Positions 5,884-6,941 of a stretch of 6,941 nucleotides of DNA are shown in pieces. The notes below the pieces were generated by a model. The model was not told the DNA's origin. It did no database searches and worked only from the letters and a program-made list of their open reading frames with translations. The translations under genes were made by a program, and so were the position numbers. Numbering within the stretch: the stretch's first letter is position 1; every line of letters begins with the position of its first letter. This DNA is from Nitrospira sp. (lineage in GTDB: Bacteria; Nitrospirota; Thermodesulfovibrionia; Thermodesulfovibrionales; SM23-35): positions 1 to 6,941 of the forward strand of contig VGWY01000140.1 of assembly GCA_016873575.1 (NCBI GenBank). The letters are read 5' to 3'.

Positions 5884-5891
5884 AAAGGAGG
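5884..5891 (+). promoter_or_regulatory. Strong ribosome-binding site of the PpiC-like gene
   Basis: AAAGGAGG, a near-perfect anti-16S match, lies five bases before ATG 5897 and fixes that start. Confidence 0.85.
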
Positions 5892-5896
5892 ATCTG

Positions 5897-6820
5897 ATGA
5901 AAAAAGTTGCTATTGTAGTACTAACCATCTTTCTCATGTTTGCATGTGCAAAAAAGGAAACACCGAAAGGAACCTATCTTGCAAAGGTTGGTAGTGGAAC
6001 AATAACTCAGGCAGATTTTGAAAGAGAAATGAAGAGTTTACCTGTCTTTGCACAAAAGATGTTTGAAGGGACCGAGGGGAAAGAGAGATTTCTTGACGAG
6101 CTCGTAAAGAAAGAAGTCCTTTATCAGGAGGCAGTAAAGAAAAACCTCAACAAGGATGCTGAATATCTCAAAAAGGTAGAAGATTTTAAAAAGATTACCC
6201 TTGTGAGTTTGCTCCTTGAAAAAGAGATAGAGGACAAGGCAAAGGTTACAGACCAGGAGGTAAAAGATTACTATGATAAAAACAAGGCAGATTTCGCCCC
6301 TATCAATCAAATCAGAGCAAGTCATATCCTTTTGAAGACAGAAGCAGAAGCAAAAAAGGTATTCGAGAGACTTAAGAAGGGTGAAGACTTCGCTCAGATT
6401 GCAAAGAAAAGCTCTATTGACCCTGGATCAGCAAAAAAAGGTGGGGATCTCGGATACATTTCAAAAGGACAAATGGTACGCGAGTTTGAAGCTGCAGCAC
6501 TGAAACTCAAACAAGGAGAAATCAGCGAACCAGTAAAAACACAGTTTGGCTACCACATTATTAAGGTAACTGATAAGAAGATGGGCAACGTCATTGATTT
6601 CGAACAGGTAAAGGATCTTCTTTCACAGCGTCTCTCAGCAAAAAAACAGAAAGAGGTTTTCGATTCTTACATGGAAGGATTGAAGAAAAGCTATAAAGTA
6701 GAGATAAACAAAGATGCACTCTCAAAACTCACTCCTCCTGTTCAACAACCTGAGCAAACTGGAGAACCCATGGAAGCACCAAAACAAGAAACAAAAGAGA
6801 CACCAAAGAAAAAGAAATAA
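5897..6820 (+). CDS. PpiC/SurA-like parvulin peptidyl-prolyl isomerase, predicted lipoprotein
   Basis: A 307-residue exported foldase. The N-terminus is a lipoprotein-type signal: MKK, a hydrophobic core, then LMFAC with the likely lipidated Cys at 17; the lipobox is loose (Phe at -2), so a membrane anchor is likely but not certain. Residues 30-130 form a Lys/Glu-rich helical SurA-N-like region (ITQADFEREM, then FLDELVKKEVLYQEAVKK). A single parvulin rotamase domain spans about 138-228, with the opening RASHILLKTEAEA, the middle DPGSAKKGGDLGYISKGQM and the closing FGYHIIKVTDKK, all typical of PpiC/PrsA (PF00639 type). A helical return segment follows, then a Pro/Gln/Lys-rich tail (about 279-307) ending in KKKK, probably disordered. 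It would help fold secreted or outer-membrane proteins in the periplasm. It appears to be a single-gene unit with its own promoter, divergent from hemL. No clear terminator follows. Confidence 0.93.
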   Translation: MKKVAIVVLTIFLMFACAKKETPKGTYLAKVGSGTITQADFEREMKSLPVFAQKMFEGTEGKERFLDELVKKEVLYQEAVKKNLNKDAEYLKKVEDFKKITLVSLLLEKEIEDKAKVTDQEVKDYYDKNKADFAPINQIRASHILLKTEAEAKKVFERLKKGEDFAQIAKKSSIDPGSAKKGGDLGYISKGQMVREFEAAALKLKQGEISEPVKTQFGYHIIKVTDKKMGNVIDFEQVKDLLSQRLSAKKQKEVFDSYMEGLKKSYKVEINKDALSKLTPPVQQPEQTGEPMEAPKQETKETPKKKK

Positions 6821-6885
6821 CAACAAAACACATGTGGGATGTAGGCAGGGCATAGCATTTTCGCTCATTCTCAGTCGTATTTGAG

Positions 6886-6926
6886 GGGACTGTCCCAGAT
6901 TTACGGACGGAACAAAACGGAACAAA
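6886..6926. repeat. GGGAC-T-GTCCC palindrome plus tandem ACGGAACAAA repeat
   Basis: A perfect palindrome GGGAC (6886-6890) T GTCCC (6892-6896) is followed by two exactly adjacent copies of ACGGAACAAA (6907-6916 and 6917-6926). AGTCGTA also occurs twice around them (6873-6879 and 6931-6937). No reading frame worth calling lies here. GGGACAGTCCC-like palindromes are often found near IS200-like/REP-associated tyrosine transposase genes in related genomes, so this may be the edge of such an element lying to the right of the window; that link is inference. Confidence 0.4.
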
Positions 6927-6941
6927 GTGGAGTCGTAGAAT

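Noticed and set aside
6038..6325. Minus-strand ORFs opposite the PpiC-like gene
   Set aside because: Antisense shadow of a strongly supported Lys-rich gene; no ribosome-binding site and Leu/Phe-rich as expected from the complement of Lys/Glu codons.

Overview
The window looks like chromosomal DNA of a Gram-negative bacterium. The predicted lipoprotein PpiC-type foldase, the C5-pathway hemL, the paired AtpZ/AtpI genes and two kinds of short dispersed hairpin repeat together suggest Nitrospirota (Thermodesulfovibrionia-like) or a former deltaproteobacterial lineage. This taxonomic guess is inference from gene content and style; no rRNA or single-copy marker is present to settle it.

Layout. (1) Bases 1-2146, plus strand: a phosphate module made of a CBS-pair protein (cut by the left edge), a DUF47/PhoU-like protein and a PiT-family phosphate permease. 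The first two genes overlap. The second and third are separated by about 200 bp, most of it a composite inverted-repeat element (about 1016-1172). (2) Bases 2147-2369: a probable gene remnant that starts with a good ribosome-binding site 14 bp after the permease, appears frameshifted at an A4 run, and runs into the end of the next operon. (3) Bases 2370-5637, minus strand: an operon read hemL > atpZ > atpI > pgi, with a 26-nt overlap between atpZ and atpI and an ATGA overlap between atpI and pgi. (4) Bases 5638-5896: the divergent control region. Two good sigma70-type promoter candidates lie almost back to back, and a 66-bp double-hairpin repeat sits in the predicted 5' leader of the plus-strand gene. 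(5) Bases 5897-6820: a parvulin-type (PpiC/SurA-like) predicted lipoprotein. (6) Bases 6821-6941: no gene; a GGGAC/GTCCC palindrome and a perfect tandem 10-bp repeat suggest the edge of another repeat or transposon-associated element.

How the genes work together. The left block would take up inorganic phosphate: PiT is the pore, DUF47 a PhoU-like accessory, and the CBS protein a possible adenine-nucleotide sensor. The minus-strand operon mixes tetrapyrrole synthesis (hemL), accessory membrane proteins of the F1Fo ATP synthase (atpZ, atpI) and central sugar metabolism (pgi). The ATP synthase subunit genes that often follow atpI are not in this window. The PpiC protein would help fold proteins in the cell envelope.

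No clear new multi-gene system is visible. The most interesting points are the repeat element that splits DUF47 from PiT while forming an open reading frame tied to both neighbours by ATGA overlaps, the probable frameshifted remnant after the permease, and the repeat hairpins placed in a transcribed leader.
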